DNA of 64,000 nucleotides from Chamaelirium japonicum (lineage: Eukaryota > Streptophyta > Magnoliopsida > Liliales > Melanthiaceae): assembly GCA_947650365.1 (NCBI GenBank), contig OX393552.1, forward strand, positions 51,230,543-51,294,542. The letters run 5' to 3'. The translations under genes were made by a program, and so were the position numbers. How positions within the stretch are numbered: position 1 is the stretch's first letter; every line of letters starts with the position of its first letter. Under the pieces are notes generated by a model. It saw only the letters and a program-made list of their open reading frames with translations. It was not told where the DNA came from and ran no database searches. Of this stretch, positions 59,567 through 64,000 are shown in pieces.

Positions 59567-60003
59567 CCCTACGGCCCGACACCGTCGCCTGCCCCGCGCC
59601 CGGACTGATCACCTCCTCCCGTGCCGCAGCCCGACACAACCGCTCGTTGGCCTCCACGCTGCTGCTGCTGTTGTTGTTGCATCGCGCGAACCAGAGCCCG
59701 ACAAAACAAAAAAAAAAACCGAGACAGAGAAACGAAAACCAAAGAAAGGAAAGAGAGGGCGGGGTAGCTGTAGCCTCACGTGAATGCATGAAAGCTGAAA
59801 AGGAAAGAGAGAGAGAGAAAGGAAAGAGAGAGCGGGGTAGCTGCAGCCACACGTGAATGAAAAAGAATGGAAAGAGAGAGAGCGGGGTGCAGCCTCACGT
59901 GAACAAAAGCAAAAAAAAACCAAAGAGGAAAGCTAAAAAAAGGAAAGAGGGAAGCAAAGAAAGGAAAGAGAGAAAGAGAGAAAAGTTGTTCTTTCACCAA
60001 AAG
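59567..60003. repeat. purine-rich tract with three imperfect repeats
   Basis: AAAGAGAGAGCGGGGTAGCTG with CCTCACGTGAAT recurs about three times (59755-59905) within an A/G-rich stretch. The open frames across it are composition artefacts. Confidence 0.75.
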
Positions 60004-60240
60004 GGTCTTGGTACCCTCTCGGTACCCTCTCGGTATGCTCTCGGTATCCACTCGGTCGGAAAACACACTGCTTTTTCGGAAACACACCCTTGCAAAACCG
60101 AGACTTTTTGGCTTGCACCAAAAGGTACCCTCTCGGTATGCTCTCGGTACCCTCTCGGTATCCACTCGGTCGGAAAACACACTGCTTTTTCGAAAACGCC
60201 CCCTTGCAAAACCGAGACTTTTGGCCCGCACCAAAAGGGT
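60004..60240 (+). repeat. 114-bp tandem duplication with an inner 11-bp repeat
   Basis: GGAAAACACACTGCTTTTTCG is found at 60058 and 60172 and is preceded by runs of GGTACCCTCTC/GGTATGCTCTC. The inner words repeat three to five times per unit. Confidence 0.92.
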
Positions 60241-60381
60241 CTCGGCATCGGCAAAAGGAGACTCTGCTAATGCGAACCGCGGCACCGACAGCCCTTGCTA
60301 ACCACGCCAGGATCCTAAGGCGTTTGCACCTCGGAATCCCAGCCGACCCAGGGGGTCCTGACCCGACTGGGAGGGGGTAAC

Positions 60382-60997
60382 TGTGGGTGCAAAAATTGTA
60401 CCGGACCGGATCAGAGCGGCATGGGCCCGCGCAACGGCCCAAGTGGGTAAGCCCGCCCGGGTTCATGGGCCCACTCTACGAGGCTCGCAGATCAAGCCCT
60501 CCCCCTTATTGGGCCCGAACAACGACCCAATAAGGGCCCAGCAAGGAGGCCCAGAACCAGTGCCACGTCATCATCGCCACGTCATCACTGCCATATCGGG
60601 CACGTGCCTACGCTATAAAAGGACCCCCAAGGCATCCAGGAAGGGGGTTGGTCATTCAATCAGGGACGAAGAGGGATTCCAGATCCAGAGCCAGAGCCCT
60701 CTATTCTCCCCACCTTGTTCTCTTCTAGTTGCTCCGTGCAACCCCACTGTACGAAGCTTCTCTCGGCCTGTCGAGAGAACGCTCAACCCTTTATATTCAA
60801 ATTATAGTGAAGATCAGGTGGCACCTCTCGCCCGGAGACGTAGGTCGTAAGACCGAACTCCGTCACCAATCCTTGTGTCATCGCTCTTTACTCTCTCTAT
60901 CTATTCTCCCATCTCTCTAACTCTACAAACAATCCAATTCAATCAAGGCTGTGGGGTGGGATTCTCGATCAAGGCGGCTCGAAAATTTCCCCCCACA
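60382..60997 (+). repeat. 3' LTR of the gypsy element
   Basis: Same length as the 5' LTR, starting TGTGGGTGCAAAAATTG and ending CCCCACA. The purine tract GGGAGGGGG lies just before it, and the TSD CGTCC follows at 60998-61002. Confidence 0.95.
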
Positions 60998-61395
60998 CGT
61001 CCCCGATTGGAGCCTTCTGGAATACCCACCTGGCATGGACGAGACCGGTGCATCCCCCCTCGAGGCCCCTAGCCACCGCTTGGCAGGCTAAACGTCCATT
61101 AAAGGGCCCATGTGGGCTGATACGGAAGACGTAGAAGGCGCGGAAAAGAGCGGCCACGTGTCAGACTCTGGCGGTCTGCAAAAGGTCTATAAAAGTACGA
61201 TCCCCGACGTACAGGTTAAAAAACTCTGAAACCCATACATTTTTCCACTACTAAACCTCTCCACTTTTGAATCTTCATTGACTTGAGCGTCGGAGGGTCT
61301 GCATCCTTAACGGAGCCGGTCATTCTCACATTTTTCTTTCCTTGCAGGTCAAACGGCCTCACCAGCGAGAAATTCCCCCGACAAGATACATGCTT
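60998..61395 (+). other. old LTR-like sequence, right part
   Basis: It contains a TATA box (CTATAAAAGTACG near 61189) and then CTTGAGCGTCGGAGGGTCT and CTTGCAGGTC, a combination typical of the R/U5 region of plant gypsy LTRs. With 35219-35943 it forms the target into which the 25-kb element inserted. Confidence 0.6.
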
Positions 61396-62480
61396 ATTTT
61401 TAGTTCCCTAACATGATTAGCAAGTGCGAATCACATTGCAACCAAAGCAGCAGCGTCTCAGTTCGTACGCTCATTAATGAGTCAATTTCCCTTCTTCGTC
61501 CTCACGACAAAAAGAATAGAAAAGTCCAAACCGAGCAGGAGGATTCCTTCGGCCACCATTGCACAATAGTGGAGAGGTGGGGAACCCAAATTATGCAGCA
61601 CCGATAGGTCCAATTGTTTGGTGCCCCCACCCCCACTAATTGTTGAAGATCTCCGCACAGATTGGCTTTGGCAATGGGCAGAAGCTCCTCGCTGTTAGGA
61701 TCCTAGCAGAGCCCCCTGCATGAGTTCATCATAGCCATCGCTGAATCACAATCGGTCATCCGATGCAGTCGGGTCTGATGTTAGGATCCTAGCAGAGCCT
61801 CCTGCGTAGGTCAAAGCAGGACTTCGCTTGGATCCAAACAGTGAAGTATCGTTCAAGGGTGAGGATATATATAACCCATGAAATACAAAAGACAACCCTA
61901 ACTTAAATTTGAAAAATAAAAATCCAACATGTCCCTGCATCATCCCTGCTCTTTGACAAAGGGTAACCAACGCCCATTGTTGTCATTGCCGACAATGTGC
62001 AGGACGCAGCTCACCTCTGCTGACGGCAACCCATCGCCACCGTCTCTCTAGCCCCTCCCTCCTCCTTCTTCCTCCCCCTTCTCCCTCCTTCGCGTTCCCT
62101 CCTCCTCCTCCTCCTCCTCCTCCAAGAAATCGTGACACTAGGTTATTCCAATTTCGAATGTACCTTTTGTGCATTTGTCCAGACAGACTGAATCCATATA
62201 TAATACAATATCCAGTCATCGATCGTCGAATACATTTTATATGACCAGACGTTTTGTATATGCATCCGGCTTCCATGACTGAATGCATAGAAGGTGTACT
62301 CGCCTAAACTGATTAAGTGCCGTGATTTTCTGGAGGAGGAGGTGGATGACAAAGAGGCAAAATAGGAGAATTATAAAGAAAGGAAAGATGTTGAAGAGGA
62401 GGGAGAAGTGTTGGATATAAATCCATTGTAGAGGCCCGCAGAGGAAGCAAAGAGAAGGTCCGAAGACCGTGAGCGGTGTG
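61396..62480. other. intergenic, no gene recognised
   Basis: The segment TTAGGATCCTAGCAGAGCC occurs at about 61697 and 61780, a direct duplication about 84 bp apart. A (TCC)n run lies near 62098-62122 with CT-rich sequence before it. Short open frames have no recognisable domain. Confidence 0.4.
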
Positions 62481-64000
62481 CGATACATATCAAAATTTTC
62501 ATCGAAACGATCTACATATGCGTGTATGAATCTAGCATGGCAACTACGCGAACCCCTAACGATGATCTAACGCGAAAGAACAATCTAGCATGCATGCATG
62601 TTCTAATTATGTTAGATCTACTTGTTAGAGATCATACCCGCGTGCGGATTCTTTCACCGCGACAAATTTCTTCTTTGTCGATGGCGACGGGCTCGGATCT
62701 GCTCGATATAGCTTCGGTGCGATGGCCATAACTTTCTGTTCTGAACTCCAATTGGGCTGAAATTTGGACTGCACGTAGCTAACTTCGAGACGCAACTTTT
62801 CCAACAAGTTTCACCTCATTTGGACTTCTGTAGATCCCGGAATCACAGAAACAACACTGATTTTTGTGTAGATTCTTGACAACAAAAGGTTGCGGGAGAT
62901 GCCTTCTAGTTCACCCGATCTCACACGATGCATGGCACCTCGTCGATGGATCTCTGAGTGCCTCCATACGACGAGCCTTCTCCTTCTTCGAAACTCCATG
63001 CAAGGAAGACGAGTCGCCATCCAATGGCGCAAGGGAGGGAGAGAGAGACGAGAGAGGAGATGCGAAGAGAGGAGAGGGGCGGCTAGGGTTTCCCCAAAGC
63101 TTGGGCCGGCCCCTATGGCTTGCCTCATGCATTAGGCCGGCCCCCCTTCTTTCTATTGCTCTATATATAGGGCCGGCCTTATCCTTGGATAGGGCTAGCG
63201 GATAAGGATTGACTGATTCAAACATTCTCCCTATATATCTCTTCTTTATCTCTATCTTTTCCTTGTTTTCGAAAACGATCAAAACTAGCCGATTTTCTGC
63301 GCCTCATGACCGGCCCTTTCATCGAAGGCAACAACCTCCTGAAACCAATAGGGCCGGCCTTGACCAGTCTTTCAACACTCAGGGCCGGCCCCCTTAGTAC
63401 ATAGTGACGCATGGTATGACCAAAACGTCATTATGTCACTAGTTGGCCGTTTCTCGTGTACGAGACTTTGCAAGGCACACATAAGTGAAGTGCACCAGTG
63501 ATTTCACTATTCTCTGAGGTTCCCGTAGGGTACCCCTAGTGAAGTCAACTAGTCAACTCGCAACATGTCCCGGTGCATCGCACCCATGTGGCAAAGTCCA
63601 CTTATGACAAGGAATTGCTACATGCATCTCTGCACTAACCTAGGGTTTCCCTTTAGTGCACACACATAGCTATGCATCTATCGTGCACTAGTGCGAAGCA
63701 CTCACGGAGCGTAAGTTTGGACTTCTCGCTTCCTCTAACTGCGTTCTGTGTTTCGAGGAGATGGTATAAGAACCATACATAATGTCAATAAGGTGGAACC
63801 TTCAGGGACCAGGGTTCATGGCTTCCAACTTAGACTCGATCGACACACTACCCGAGTATACCATCGATCCTCTGAGTCCGAGTTAACCTGCGTAGCCACC
63901 CAGAGTGCGACGCAGGCTACACTCCAATTCCCCCGGACTTACTATGTTCTCTCTCATACCCGTGCTCTCCGCTTAGTATGGTAAACTCGCTGTCCCTCCA
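62481..64000. other. probable LTR-retrotransposon remnant, unassigned
   Basis: GGGCCGGCC-type words occur about six times at 63095-63390 around a TATA-like CTATATATAGG near 63162. They are followed by TAGTGCA/GTGCACTAGTG words (63480-63710). The mix of promoter-like sequence, no gene and short repeats suggests an LTR, but I found neither a second copy nor termini. It may continue beyond the window. Confidence 0.35.

Larger units (their letters stand above)
35944..60997 (+). mobile_element. 25-kb gypsy-type LTR element, gag-only, carrying a host gene copy and a nested CACTA
   Basis: Two 616-bp LTRs (35944-36559 and 60382-60997) are flanked by a perfect 5-bp duplication, CGTCC (35939-35943 and 60998-61002). 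After the left LTR comes a primer-binding site of the type TTTGGCGCCGTCTGTGGG. Before the right LTR is a purine tract GGGAGGGGGTAAC. The interior has one gag region (36680-38352) and no protease, reverse transcriptase, RNase H or integrase that I can recognise, so it would have depended on a relative. Without CACTA-2 it is about 8.1 kb. The rest is minisatellites and a broken APS reductase copy. The LTRs differ at about 11-12 of 616 positions, suggesting an age under about one to two million years. The gag type (HRSHGHPTSACRKLKH zinc-knuckle form) suggests the Tat branch of Ty3/gypsy. Confidence 0.93.

Noticed and set aside
59053-59783. Long Ser/Arg/Leu-rich open frames after the APR copy
   Set aside because: They are due to CT-rich 143-bp duplicated sequence lacking stops; composition is that of the repeat and no domain is visible.
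62600-64000. Assignment to a named LTR family
   Set aside because: It has promoter-like and repeat features, but no paired LTR, primer-binding site or coding sequence is present to support a name.

Overview
The window looks like nuclear DNA of a flowering plant, probably a commelinid monocot. The one host gene that looks whole (a PMEI-domain gene) has very GC-rich third codon positions. The rest is a dense nest of plant transposon families: CACTA, hAT, Mutator-like, PIF/Harbinger MITEs, an RNase H-bearing LINE, Ty1/copia and Ty3/gypsy. There are also long GA and TA microsatellites. I see no rRNA, no tRNA gene and no CRISPR array. The species cannot be named from this sequence.

Layout. 1-8.8 kb is intergenic DNA holding small DNA transposons with readable ends and target-site duplications: a hAT element, three MITEs of one GAGCATCTCC family, a Tourist-like MITE and a Mutator-like MITE. 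8.8-14.7 kb is a broken LINE ORF2 followed by a second, tandemly duplicated copy of its 3' two thirds. 14.8-15.1 kb has a possible first exon of a host gene. 16.1-16.9 kb is a copia scrap. About 17.0-22.5 kb is the 3' part of a CACTA transposon (CACTA-1). It carries the tail of a TNP2-type transposase, a complete-looking seven-exon second gene and a captured, scrambled exon of the mitochondrial ADP/ATP carrier. 23.0-25.5 kb is a row of about six related fold-back elements, several sitting in TA microsatellite. 25.5-31.2 kb is a young copia element inserted in an older copia remnant. 31.8-33.7 kb is a compound fold-back. 33.9-34.5 kb is the PMEI gene.

35.9-61.0 kb is a single 25-kb gypsy-type LTR element with matched 616-bp LTRs and a perfect 5-bp target duplication. 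It has a gag region, no recognisable pol, several different minisatellites and a broken copy of a host APS reductase gene. A 16.9-kb CACTA transposon (CACTA-2), with perfect ends and its own 3-bp duplication, sits inside it. CACTA-2 lacks a TNP2 gene but has an intact six-exon second gene of 427 codons. It also has a 12.3-kb array of about 68 copies of a 181-bp satellite, which falls inside a predicted intron just after that gene's stop codon.

The most unusual signals are: (1) the 181-bp satellite with higher-order duplication inside a CACTA intron; (2) a splice donor placed 3-4 nt after the stop codon in both CACTA second genes, which in CACTA-1 would join the transcript to captured ADP/ATP-carrier exon sequence; (3) the APS reductase copy carried inside an LTR element; (4) the cluster of fold-back elements in TA repeats; and (5) five nested insertion events whose order can be read directly.
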